This document shows, piece by piece, positions 26,456 to 39,558 of a DNA stretch of 64,000 bases. The stretch is from contig NZ_MPIN01000016.1 of NCBI RefSeq assembly GCF_001887355.1, positions 62,842-126,841 of the forward strand, read 5' to 3'. The DNA comes from Cystobacter ferrugineus. GTDB taxonomy: Bacteria; Myxococcota; Myxococcia; Myxococcales; Myxococcaceae. A program made the position numbers and the translations under genes. Below the pieces are notes generated by a model. It saw only the letters and a list, made by a program, of their open reading frames with translations. It did not search any database and was not told the DNA's origin. Positions within the stretch are counted from its first letter, which is position 1. Each line of letters opens with the position of its first letter.

Positions 26456-26510
26456 CTGGCACAGTCCGCCGCGCACTTGAGGCACGCGAGGGCACGTGCC
26501 ACTGTGCCAG
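26456..26510. promoter_or_regulatory. Long inverted repeat with GGCACGTGCC palindrome upstream of the TPR kinase
   Basis: CTGGCACAGT (26456-26465) and its exact inverse ACTGTGCCAG (26501-26510) flank a perfect palindrome GGCACGTGCC (26491-26500), 24 bases before the kinase start codon. Arms are centred 45 bp apart, and a further TGTCACGTGCC lies just upstream. It looks like a regulator binding region. Confidence 0.45.
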
Positions 26511-26533
26511 CGGAGAACCCCCCTCCTCCCCCC

Positions 26534-29722
<3,189 letters not shown>

Positions 29723-29737
<15 letters not shown>

Positions 29738-30970
29738 CGCCTCGGGAGGAATGCCGGTGAAGAGCTTCCCCTCCGTGGAGAAGTCCTTGGACGTGCAGGG
29801 CCCCACGCCGTAGGTCTTCAGCTGATTGGGATCCTGCCCGGCCCAGGCCTCCGCGTCCGGGCGGCGCCGGTTCTCCGGGTTGAAGCACACCGCGCCGCGT
29901 GGGCTCCAGAGCGCCTCGATGCGCTCGACCGGTTCGCCCTCGCCCGAGGCGTACTGATCCCACTTCTCGATCTTCGTGCCCTTCTTCGTGTAGCTCTTGA
30001 AGTCACGGTGGCCGACGAAGTAGGCGGCGCGCTTGGCCTGCAGACAGGAGCGGTAGACGTAGTCGCGGGTCTCGTCGCGCACCCCCGTGCTGGAGTCCCA
30101 GGGCGTGAAGCCCCAGGCCAGGCAGGTGACGAGCGAGCCCTGCTCGCAGCCCATGCTGGTCACCTGGGAGTCGAGCTTGACGCTGGCGTTCACGCCACTG
30201 ACGCGCTGTCCCTGGAGGAAGGAAACGACAGCCCCCCCCACATCCGCCTCGCAGTGCCGGACCCAATCGGAGCGCAACCGGGCATCCCGGTATTCGAGCT
30301 TGTAGCGATGCACCCTGTCCGTCGTCGCGTCCGGCTTCGGCGGCTGGTGAGCGGAGAACCTCATCTCATAGGCAATGCTCGGGCCCCCGCTCACCGTGGA
30401 CAGGGCATCGAGGCCGAGGATCAGCGCCTCCAGGCCGTCGCCCTTCGCGATGGACTCCTCCGTCTCCCCCTGGACCCGGTACTTGATGGAGAGCTCGGTC
30501 CGGTCTCCATTGATGGCGAGCACCTCCACGGGCTTGGAGTCGGCCGCGAGCTTGCCGCGGATCCGCGGTTGGACGAGGCGGAGAGGCTCGTTCAGATACC
30601 GCACTTCGAGCAGGACTCCCGTCGGCGTGTTGATGAAGGCCTCCGGGCAGAAGAACGGCTCACCCTGGACCTTGAAGCAGTAGTTGCCGCCCTCGGCGGT
30701 GTAGATGCCCTTGGCGTTGCCAGTGCCCCCGGGGTCACAGTCGCCCGTGGGACAATTCTCATCGATCTGCTCCAGCAGGGACTGCCTGATGCCGCAGGAG
30801 GGCCCCCCGGGACAGGTCCTGAGCGGGCCCGTCTCGGTCCCTCCCGGGACGGGCTGCCGGACGCCCCACCAGCACCCGCTGGCCACCGTCGCCAGGGCCA
30901 CGCTGAGGAGCCAGGACCACCGCCGCCCGCCCACCGCGCGGGTCTCCATTCCATGTGTCGTCATATCCAT
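29723..30970 (-). CDS. ADYC-domain-like lipoprotein
   Basis: 415-residue putative lipoprotein (LLSVALATVASGC). The C-terminal domain with SCLQAKRAAYFVGHR, SYTKKGTKIEKWD and ALWSPRGAVCFNPENR resembles the ADYC domain of myxobacterial surface proteins, but the name-giving ADYC reads AAYF here. Many cysteines occur in the N-terminal half (GPSCGIRQ, CPTGDCDPGG, NYCFKV, FFCPEAF). Start ATG 30970 has a GGGGGAAG Shine-Dalgarno. Function unknown; a cell-surface location is inferred. It is convergent with and overlaps the TPR-kinase gene and is divergent from the FHA activator. Confidence 0.65.
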
Positions 30971-31165
30971 GTGTCTTCCCCCTGATGCGGCGGCACGGGC
31001 TGGCTTCCCCCCTCCGTGCCCACCCATGCCGCCGCGAAGTCTCGTTGCCCGCCGGCTTAGCCAAAGCCATGCCAGCGCGTCAAAACGCGGAGGGGCGAGG
31101 AATCACGGGCACATACGCGCCGGACGAGCCGGAAGGCGCACGGCTTCGCGAGGGTGACACACCGG

Positions 31166-31198
31166 TGGCACGGTTGCTGGCACAGCGAGCCGTGCCAG
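31166..31198. promoter_or_regulatory. Nested inverted repeats of GGCAC half-sites before the FHA activator gene
   Basis: TGGCACGG (31166-31173) pairs with CCGTGCCA (31190-31197), and CTGGCAC (31177-31183) pairs with GTGCCAG (31192-31198). The 9-mer CTGGCACAG is shared with the region upstream of the TPR kinase. The elements lie 26 bases before the start codon; GGCAC also resembles a sigma-54 -24 box, but no correctly spaced GC follows. Confidence 0.4.
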
Positions 31199-31223
31199 AC
31201 CCACCCGCCTATAATCCCCGCGC

Positions 31224-32609
31224 ATGGAACAGAACGGGTCGACCCTGAAGCCGAGCGGGATTCTGGGTGACAAGCACGCCGCCGAGGAGCGCGTCCCGGG
31301 TCTGCTGCGGCTGTTCGCCGCGGGGACGGCGATGGCGGTGGCCCTGCCGTTGAAGGACGGGGAGCTGGAGCTGGGACGAGGATCCCCCGTGCTGGGCGAG
31401 GCGCAGGATCCCCGGATGTCCCGCCGCCACGCGCGGATCAAGTTCGACGGGCGGCGCTTCTGGGTGACCGATCTCGGCAGCCAGAATGGCACCGTCGTGG
31501 ATGGGGAGCCCACCCCCGCCCAGTCGCCTCGCGAGGCACAGCGCGTCATCCGCATGGGGGACTCGCTCTTCGTGCCCTGCGCGGATGTGGGGCCACTGGA
31601 GCGGCGCGGGGTGGTGACACGGGAAGGCTTCATCCGGGGCCCGGCCATGCAGGGGCTGCTCGAGGAGGTCACCCGCGCGGCCCGGCTCGGCTTCCCGCTG
31701 CACATCCATGGCGAGAGCGGCACGGGCAAGGAGGGCGTGGCACGCGCCTTCCACGAGAGCGGGCCGCGGAGCGCGGGGCCCTTCGTGGCGGTCAACTGCG
31801 CGGCCATTCCCCAGAGCATCGCCGAGCGGCTGCTCTTCGGCGCCAGGCGCGGCGCCTACTCGGGGGCCGATGCCGATGCCCCGGGCTACCTCCAGACGGC
31901 GGATGGCGGAACGCTCTTCCTCGACGAGGTGGTGGAGCTGGACCTGGCGGTGCAGGCCAAGCTGCTGCGGGCGCTCGAGACCAAGGAGGTCCTCGCCCTG
32001 GGCGCGGCGAAGCCGAAGACGGTGGACATCCACATCTGCTCCGCGAGCAACAGGGATCTGCGCGCGCTCGTGGCCGCCGGCAAGCTGCGCGAGGATCTGT
32101 ACTTCCGCATCGGCCGCCCGGAGGTGACGTTGCCGCCCCTGCGCCAGCGCCCCGAGGAGCTGGCCCTGCTGCTCCAGCGCGAGGTGCGGCAGGTGGCCCC
32201 CACGCTGGGGCTGCACCTCTCCTTCGTGGAGGCGTGTCTGCTGCGGCCCTGGCCGGGCAACGTCCGGGAGCTGCTGGTCGAGGCCCGCGGCGCCATCCAG
32301 GCGGCGCTCATGCAGGACGCCCCGCGCGTGGAGGCTCGCCACCTGAGTCCGAAAGCCGGCACCGCGTTCGGCACCGGGGCCGCGCCGCCTCCGCCGTCCA
32401 CGCCGCCACCGGAGCTACCCGAGCCCCCGCGTGAGGCCCCCTCTCGGGCCCGGCCGCTCGATGACGACGAGCGGACCCGCATCGAGCAGGCCCTGCGGCA
32501 ACACGGGGGCAACGTGGCCGCCACGGCCCGGGCACTCGGCATGCACCGCACCCAGTTGCGGCGTTTGCTCGAGCGCCATGCGATCGCCGCTCCTCCCGAC
32601 AGCGAATAG
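31224..32609 (+). CDS. FHA-domain sigma-54 enhancer-binding transcriptional activator
   Basis: 461-residue activator. The FHA domain (about 40-115) has GRGS, SRRHARIKF and DLGSQNGTVVDG for phosphothreonine binding, so its input is probably a Ser/Thr kinase. The AAA+ domain has Walker A GESGTGKE, Walker B GTLFLDE and the arginine-finger region. The sigma-54 contact loop is GAYSGA rather than GAFTGA. A Pro-rich linker leads to a Fis-type helix-turn-helix (GGNVAATARALGMHRTQLRR). The changed loop may weaken or alter sigma-54 contact. Target genes are unknown; inverted repeats just upstream suggest autoregulation. Confidence 0.88.
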   Translation: MEQNGSTLKPSGILGDKHAAEERVPGLLRLFAAGTAMAVALPLKDGELELGRGSPVLGEAQDPRMSRRHARIKFDGRRFWVTDLGSQNGTVVDGEPTPAQSPREAQRVIRMGDSLFVPCADVGPLERRGVVTREGFIRGPAMQGLLEEVTRAARLGFPLHIHGESGTGKEGVARAFHESGPRSAGPFVAVNCAAIPQSIAERLLFGARRGAYSGADADAPGYLQTADGGTLFLDEVVELDLAVQAKLLRALETKEVLALGAAKPKTVDIHICSASNRDLRALVAAGKLREDLYFRIGRPEVTLPPLRQRPEELALLLQREVRQVAPTLGLHLSFVEACLLRPWPGNVRELLVEARGAIQAALMQDAPRVEARHLSPKAGTAFGTGAAPPPPSTPPPELPEPPREAPSRARPLDDDERTRIEQALRQHGGNVAATARALGMHRTQLRRLLERHAIAAPPDSE

Positions 32610-32664
32610 ACCGGAGCGCGGCCCCCCCCTCTCGCATGCGGGAACAGTGCTTACCTTTTCCCGC

Positions 32665-32943
32665 ATGAGCCTCGTCAAGATCTACACGAAGTCCACCTGC
32701 CCCTATTCGCGGCGGGCCAGGCAGCTCCTCGATGCGAAGGGCGTGCAGTACGAGGAGAAGGTCATCGACATCAACCCCGCCCTGCGGGCCGAGATGATCG
32801 CCGCATCGAATGGGAAGACGACCACGCCCCAGGTCTTCATCGCGGGCCGCCACATCGGCGGCAGCGACGAGTTGCTGGAGCTGGAGCACTCGGGCGAGCT
32901 CGATGTGCTGCTCGCGGATTCGAGCGCCCAACCGAGCGCCTGA
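32665..32943 (+). CDS. grxC: Glutaredoxin 3
   Basis: 92-residue glutaredoxin that reduces disulfides or glutathionylated proteins. The active site is CPYS (TKSTCPYSRRARQLLDAKGV), with the glutathione-binding TTPQVFI cis-proline and IGGSDEL motifs. The length and motif order match bacterial GrxC. The CPYS variant with Ser as the second active-site residue removes the C-terminal Cys, so it favours monothiol chemistry. It converges on the AcoR-like gene. Confidence 0.85.
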   Translation: MSLVKIYTKSTCPYSRRARQLLDAKGVQYEEKVIDINPALRAEMIAASNGKTTTPQVFIAGRHIGGSDELLELEHSGELDVLLADSSAQPSA

Positions 32944-32965
32944 GTGGCTGGCCGTTCCACCCGGG

Positions 32966-34921
<1,956 letters not shown>

Positions 34922-35024
34922 CCCGGTTCCTCCTCTTGGTTCGCTACCGACGCCCCGAGCTGGACATTCCGAATTCTGTTTCAATCCGTCAGGAGATTGC
35001 ACGCCCACCCCACGCCATTTCATG

Positions 35025-35039
35025 TGACGTCCCGCGTCA
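35025..35039. promoter_or_regulatory. Candidate enhancer site for the AcoR-like activator
   Basis: TGACGTCCCGCGTCA is a perfect inverted repeat (TGACG-N5-CGTCA) about 80 bases upstream of the -24/-12 promoter at 35120 and 104 bases from the regulator start. This is the position expected for an enhancer-binding-protein site. Confidence 0.45.
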
Positions 35040-35119
35040 TGTCGCGAAACGCTCCAACTGACTCGTCCGAGTGAACGCTTTCGCTCCAACCCGCGACACC
35101 GGCCGAGAGGAGAAAGGCC

Positions 35120-35135
35120 CGGCACACACGCTGCA
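35120..35135 (+). promoter_or_regulatory. Sigma-54 (-24/-12) promoter of the aldehyde dehydrogenase gene
   Basis: CGGCACACACGCTGCA matches the consensus TGGCAC-N5-TTGCA at 14 of the conserved positions, with the invariant GG and GC 12 bases apart (35121 and 35133). Predicted transcription start is near 35145, giving a 5' leader of about 44 bases with GGAG before the ATG at 35189. Confidence 0.75.
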
Positions 35136-35188
35136 GAAGGGAGTCAGGGCCCGCCGCGATTCCGCGGCCCCCTACCCCCGGAGCGCAG

Positions 35189-36718
35189 ATGTCCAGCAAG
35201 GTGTACGCCGCCCCCAACACGTCGGGTTCGCCGGTCCAGTTCAAGTCCCGCTACGCCAACTACATCGGGGGTGAGTGGACACCGCCCAAGCGGGGCCAGT
35301 ACTTCGAGAACATCACGCCGGTCACCGGCCGCGTGTTCTGTGAGGTTCCCCGCTCGGATGCGAGCGACATCGAGGCCGCGCTCGACGCCGCGCACCGCGC
35401 GAAGACGGCCTGGGGGAAGACCTCGCCCACCGAGCGCGCGGTCATCCTCAACAAGATCGCCGACCGCATCGAGCAGAACCTCGAGAAGCTCGCGATCGCG
35501 GAGACGTGGGACAACGGCAAGCCGATCCGCGAGACGCTCGCCGCCGACCTGCCGCTGACGGTGGACCACTTCCGCTACTTCGCCGGCTGCATCCGCGCGC
35601 AGGAGGGCAGCCTGTCGGAGCTGGACGCGGACACGGTCGCCTATCACTTCCACGAGCCACTCGGCGTGGTGGCGCAGATCATCCCCTGGAACTTCCCGCT
35701 GCTCATGGCCGCGTGGAAGCTCGCCCCGGCGCTCGCCGCGGGCAACGCGGTGGTGCTCAAGCCGGCGGAGCAGACCCCCGTGTCGATCCTCCTGCTCGCG
35801 GAGCTCGTGGGCGATCTGCTCCCGCCCGGCGTGCTCAACATCGTGAACGGCTTTGGCGTGGAGGCGGGCAAGCCGCTCGCCATGAACAAGCGCGTGGCGA
35901 AGGTGGCCTTCACCGGCGAGACCACCACCGGACGGCTCATCATGCAGTACGCGAGCGAGAACCTGATTCCCGTGACGCTCGAGCTGGGCGGCAAGTCGCC
36001 CAACATCTTCTTCGACGACATCTTCGCGAGGAACGATGACTTCGCGGACAAGGCCATGGAGGGCTTCACCCTGTTCGCCCTCAACCAGGGCGAGGTCTGC
36101 ACCTGCCCCTCGCGCGCGCTCGTCAGCGAGAAGATCCACGCGGAGTTCCTGGAGCGGGCGATCGAGCGCACGAAGAAGATCAAGACGGGCAACCCGCTCG
36201 ACACCGCCACGATGATTGGCGCCCAGGCGTCCAACGATCAGCTCGAGAAGATCCTCTCGTACGTGGACATCGGCAAGCAGGAGGGCGCGAAGCTGCTGCT
36301 CGGCGGTGAGCGGCTGCGCCACGGCGGCGACCTGGAGAACGGCTACTACGTCGCGCCCACCATCTTCCAGGGCCACAACCGGATGCGGATCTTCCAGGAG
36401 GAGATCTTCGGACCGGTCGTCTCCGTCACGTCATTCAAGGACGTGGACGATGCGCTGAAGATCGCGAACGACACGCTGTACGGCCTCGGCGCTGGCGTGT
36501 GGACCCGCGACGCGTCGACCGCGTACCGCGTCGGCCGCGAGGTGCAGGCCGGCCGCGTCTGGACCAACTGCTACCACCAGTACCCGGCGCACGCGGCCTT
36601 CGGGGGCTACAAGCAGTCCGGCATCGGCCGTGAGAACCACCGGATGATGTTGAGCCACTACCAGCAGACCAAGAACCTGCTCGTCAGCTACTCCCCCAAG
36701 GCATTGGGCTTCTTCTAG
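35189..36718 (+). CDS. NAD-dependent aldehyde dehydrogenase (acetaldehyde dehydrogenase type)
   Basis: 509-residue aldehyde dehydrogenase. Key motifs are [40 protein letters not shown] for NAD binding, LELGGKSPN with the general base Glu, [11 protein letters not shown] with the catalytic Cys, and [10 protein letters not shown]. The GEVCTCPSR and [13 protein letters not shown] motifs match the ExaC/AldB acetaldehyde subgroup. It oxidises acetaldehyde to acetate. It has a sigma-54 promoter and is divergent from an AcoR-like activator. The adjacent alcohol dehydrogenase completes an alcohol-to-acid route. Confidence 0.92.
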   Translation: MSSKVYAAPNTSGSPVQFKSRYANYIGGEWTPPKRGQYFENITPVTGRVFCEVPRSDASDIEAALDAAHRAKTAWGKTSPTERAVILNKIADRIEQNLEKLAIAETWDNGKPIRETLAADLPLTVDHFRYFAGCIRAQEGSLSELDADTVAYHFHEPLGVVAQIIPWNFPLLMAAWKLAPALAAGNAVVLKPAEQTPVSILLLAELVGDLLPPGVLNIVNGFGVEAGKPLAMNKRVAKVAFTGETTTGRLIMQYASENLIPVTLELGGKSPNIFFDDIFARNDDFADKAMEGFTLFALNQGEVCTCPSRALVSEKIHAEFLERAIERTKKIKTGNPLDTATMIGAQASNDQLEKILSYVDIGKQEGAKLLLGGERLRHGGDLENGYYVAPTIFQGHNRMRIFQEEIFGPVVSVTSFKDVDDALKIANDTLYGLGAGVWTRDASTAYRVGREVQAGRVWTNCYHQYPAHAAFGGYKQSGIGRENHRMMLSHYQQTKNLLVSYSPKALGFF

Positions 36719-36776
36719 GCAGTCACCGGCGTATCCACCCACAGCGTTTCATCTACAGACACACAGGGAGCCAGAC

Positions 36777-37805
36777 ATGAACAAGACCATGAAGGCCGCG
36801 GTCGTCCGTGAGTTCGGCAAGCCGCTGCGAATCGAGGAAGTGGAGGTCCCACGTCCCGGGCGCGGCGACGTCCTGGTGAAGATCCACGCGTGCGGCGTCT
36901 GCCACACGGATCTCCATGCCGCCGAGGGCGACTGGCCAGTCAAGCCGAGTCCGCCGTTCATCCCCGGCCACGAGGGGGTCGGCCACGTGGTGGCGGTCGG
37001 CGAGGGCGTCACCCACGTGAAGGAAGGCGACCGGGTTGGCATCCCCTGGCTGTACTCGGCCTGTGGCCACTGCGAGCACTGTCTGGGGGGCTGGGAAACC
37101 CTGTGCGAGCAGCAGAAGAACACCGGCTACTCGGTCAACGGCGGCTTCGCCGAGTACGCGCTGGCCAATGCCAACTACGTCGGGCACCTGCCGGACAAGG
37201 TGAGCTTCGCCGACATCGCGCCCGTGCTGTGCGCCGGCGTGACCGTCTACAAGGGCCTCAAGGTCACCGATACCCGGCCCGGGGACTGGGTGGTGATCTC
37301 CGGCATTGGCGGGCTCGGCCACATGGCGGTGCAGTACGCGCGGGCCATGGGGCTGAACGTGGCCGCGGTGGACGTGGACGAGGGCAAGCTGCAACTGGCC
37401 AGGAAGCTCGGCGCCACCGTCACCGTCAACTGCCGCGAGGGCGACCCGGCGGCCTACCTCAAGAAGGAGATCGGCGGCGCCCACGGCGTCCTGGTCACCG
37501 CGGTGTCGCCGAAGGCCTTCGAGCAGGCGCTCGGCATGGTGCGCCGCGGCGGCACGATTTCGCTCAATGGTCTGCCTCCGGGTGACTTCCCGCTGCCCAT
37601 CTTCAACGTGGTGCTCAACGGCATCACCGTGCGCGGCTCGATCGTCGGCACCCGCCTGGACCTGCAGGAGTCGCTGGAGTTCGCCGCCCAGGGCAAGGTG
37701 AAGGCGACCGTGTCCACCGACAAGCTGGAGAACATCAACGACGTGTTCAAGCGCATGCACGCCGGAAAGATCGAGGGCCGCGTGGTCCTGGACCTGGGCG
37801 CATGA
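36777..37805 (+). CDS. adhP: Zinc-dependent alcohol dehydrogenase, AdhP type
   Basis: 342-residue MDR alcohol dehydrogenase that oxidises ethanol to acetaldehyde with NAD. Catalytic zinc ligands lie in [11 protein letters not shown] and PGHEGVGHV; the structural zinc set is [16 protein letters not shown]; the Rossmann motif is [19 protein letters not shown]. The length and the segment [11 protein letters not shown] are typical of AdhP. It lies 58 bases after the aldehyde dehydrogenase gene on the same strand and is probably in the sigma-54-driven operon. RBS GGGAG precedes the ATG. Confidence 0.92.
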   Translation: MNKTMKAAVVREFGKPLRIEEVEVPRPGRGDVLVKIHACGVCHTDLHAAEGDWPVKPSPPFIPGHEGVGHVVAVGEGVTHVKEGDRVGIPWLYSACGHCEHCLGGWETLCEQQKNTGYSVNGGFAEYALANANYVGHLPDKVSFADIAPVLCAGVTVYKGLKVTDTRPGDWVVISGIGGLGHMAVQYARAMGLNVAAVDVDEGKLQLARKLGATVTVNCREGDPAAYLKKEIGGAHGVLVTAVSPKAFEQALGMVRRGGTISLNGLPPGDFPLPIFNVVLNGITVRGSIVGTRLDLQESLEFAAQGKVKATVSTDKLENINDVFKRMHAGKIEGRVVLDLGA

Positions 37806-38035
37806 GGTAGGGGCCACGAGCCTGACTGGCGGCCTGCTCATGCCCTCTGGCTCCAGGGGCGCCATCACAAATGGAACGCCACGGCTCTTTCCCTGGGACC
37901 GCACCTGGTGGTGCGTCCCATCGGAGAGAACCGCATGCGCGTGCTCCAAGGCAATGCCGTCAGGGGGAGGTTGCTCCAAGCCAAGCAAGTCCGTGGAGGC
38001 ATGCCGCGGGGTGGGGGCGGAGGGCGGGCCCCTGT

Positions 38036-38614
38036 TCAGGCACCGAACCAGCCCTTCTGGCGAGCCGCTTCGAGCCGGACTTCCAGATAGTCCCACAAGG
38101 CCGGACAGCCCGCCTTGATCGGCGGAGCGATCCGGCGCACCACGCGCTCATGGCTGACGCCATTCTCGCGCCAGCTTTGACCCGCGTTGGCGAGGTTCAG
38201 CAGGACCGGCATGGCCCGGTCCACGGCCTGGGCGAAACGGGCCTCCGGCGTGTCACCCTGTTCGAACTCCTGCCACAGCGCCAGGAATGCCTCGCCTTGC
38301 CGTGGCGGCAGCATCCCGAAAATCCGCTTCACCGCCGCCAGCTCGGCCGCCTTGCGCTCCTCCCAGCCGCCCTCGGCGTACACCAGGGTGTCGCCGGTAT
38401 CGATCTCCCCAATGTCGTGCACCAGCAGCATGCCGACCACCCGGCTGATATCGAGGGCGGTCCCGGCATGGTGCGCCAGCGAGATGGCCATCAGCGCGAT
38501 CTGCCAGCTGTGCTCCGCCGAGTTCTCATAGCGCTCGAGGCCCAGCGGACGGGTTTTGCGCGTCACTCCCTTGAGCTTGTCCAGTTCCAGAATGAACTCG
38601 ACGACCCGTTGCAT
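38036..38614 (-). CDS. HD-domain phosphohydrolase (YfbR/HDDC2-like)
   Basis: 192-residue HD protein. It has RYENSAEHSWQIALMA (first His), LLVHDIGEIDTGD (HD pair) and the later AVDRAMPVLLNL with the fourth metal ligand Asp. This arrangement is that of YfbR/HDDC2 5'-nucleotidase-like enzymes, which dephosphorylate (deoxy)nucleoside monophosphates. I chose ATG 38614 because family similarity starts at MQRVVEFILELDKLKGV. It is divergent from the C-nucleoside-like NRPS operon across a 945-base regulatory region with operator-like repeats, so a nucleotide-related link with that operon is conceivable. No terminator is evident. Confidence 0.82.
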   Translation of the reverse strand: MQRVVEFILELDKLKGVTRKTRPLGLERYENSAEHSWQIALMAISLAHHAGTALDISRVVGMLLVHDIGEIDTGDTLVYAEGGWEERKAAELAAVKRIFGMLPPRQGEAFLALWQEFEQGDTPEARFAQAVDRAMPVLLNLANAGQSWRENGVSHERVVRRIAPPIKAGCPALWDYLEVRLEAARQKGWFGA

Positions 38615-38779
38615 GTCTCCACCGTGAGAATCGACCCGATTTCCATCCACCGTTGTGCCTCCAATGACCATCTGGGCCACCCACCCTACTATGACGGCTG
38701 CCGTTGCGAGGCCGCGGGGGTGACAAGGGGCGGGTGAACGGCGGTCGCCGCATTCCTCCCGTGCACCGGACGTCCGGAT

Positions 38780-38878
38780 CGATTGACGTATCAATCGCTC
38801 CCGACTCGATTGACGTATCAATCGCTCCCGACTCGATTGACGTATCAATCGCTCCCGACTCGATTGACGTATCAATCG
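38780..38878. repeat. Four tandem 27-bp repeats carrying operator-like palindromes
   Basis: The unit CGATTGACGTATCAATCG recurs at 38780, 38807, 38834 and 38861, separated by the identical 9-base spacer CTCCCGACT, so the period is exactly 27 bp. Each unit has a 7-bp inverted repeat (CGATTGA and TCAATCG) around CGTA. The copies are identical, consistent with iterated binding sites for a dimeric regulator, or recent repeat expansion. Confidence 0.85.
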
Positions 38879-38906
38879 CTCCTGGCCGTTCTCGGGAGGG
38901 GCGGTT

Positions 38907-38916
38907 GTAACGTTAC
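38907..38916. promoter_or_regulatory. GTAACGTTAC palindrome
   Basis: Perfect 10-bp palindrome 28 bases after the last repeat copy. It could be a second operator type. Confidence 0.35.
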
Positions 38917-39341
38917 GACGGTGTTGTCCGGCGGACCCCGCGGCCTGATGCCTATCCGCCATGAGTGAAAAAGTGATAAACACGGCAAAATAAGTAAAAC
39001 GTATCTTCCCTGTTCTGAACATGCTATGGTAGTCATGGATGGCAGCCGCATTCTGCTGAGACGAAAGAGTAGAGATGGGACCGTAATTCACACCGGACAC
39101 AAGCGAGGCCGCCAGCGGCACCTCCTGAAGGAATGGGCTGGAGTACTCGTTGGTGGACGGAAGTAGCTGTCTGGGTTGTCTGGTACGGACTGGTGCTCGG
39201 GCCATTCTGGCCGCCGCTGCACTCCGTGCTGAACTGGCCTGTCAGCATGACGGGCTCCACGTACACCAAGCCGAATGAGGCACGAGGCCATGCGTGGGCC
39301 CGTCGTGCGCGCGGCTCCATTCAGCCAGCGACACGAGAGTG

Positions 39342-39397
39342 TCACTCGAGTGATACGGATATGAACTATTGACAAAAACACTCTCCGTATGAGAGTG
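39342..39397. promoter_or_regulatory. Paired palindromes and TTGACA hexamer upstream of the NRPS gene
   Basis: TCACTCGAGTGA (39342-39353) is a perfect palindrome. TTGACA (39369-39374) is followed by CACTCTCCGTATGAGAGTG (39379-39397), a 7-bp inverted repeat with a 5-base loop. The two palindromes share CACTC/GAGTG half-sites, so one regulator may bind both. No convincing -10 at 17 bases could be found, so the hexamer is only a candidate -35. Confidence 0.4.
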
Positions 39398-39558
39398 AGG
39401 CAAAAAAACAAATTCGGGCGGTTTTCGTAAGGAGCGCCAATGGCAAGCGCGCCGCCCGAGTATTAAGTCCGGGCACCTGACGTCCGTTCATCGCGCCAAG
39501 GTCATTGGGCCGCGCTGTGATCGGTTCGTGCCCGCTTCTTGGATCTGAGGACTTCGAA

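Larger units (their letters stand above)
38615..39558. other. Regulatory/non-coding region upstream of the NRPS operon
   Basis: About 945 bases with no supported gene. In order it holds a four-copy 27-bp repeat array (38780-38878), a GTAACGTTAC palindrome, an AT-rich stretch (about 38960-39080) strikingly lower in GC than its surroundings, a short open frame at 39133-39372 that I could not link to any family, two palindromes (39342-39353 and 39379-39397), and a TTGACA hexamer at 39369. Acquisition of the operon with foreign flanking DNA could explain the base composition. Confidence 0.6.

Noticed and set aside
31166-31198. GGCAC elements considered as sigma-54 -24/-12 promoters
   Set aside because: None has GC at the required 10-base gap after the GG element; inverted-repeat binding sites explain them better.
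37806-38035. Possible gene fragment between adhP and the HD gene
   Set aside because: Neither strand shows a supported protein; the frames are compositionally biased and lack start signals.
38777-38885. Four-copy repeat considered as a CRISPR array
   Set aside because: The 9-base spacers are identical and too short, and no cas genes are nearby; operator repeats fit better.
39133-39372. 79-codon open frame with Trp-rich start in the NRPS upstream region
   Set aside because: No ribosome-binding site, no recognised family, and it overlaps palindromic regulatory elements.
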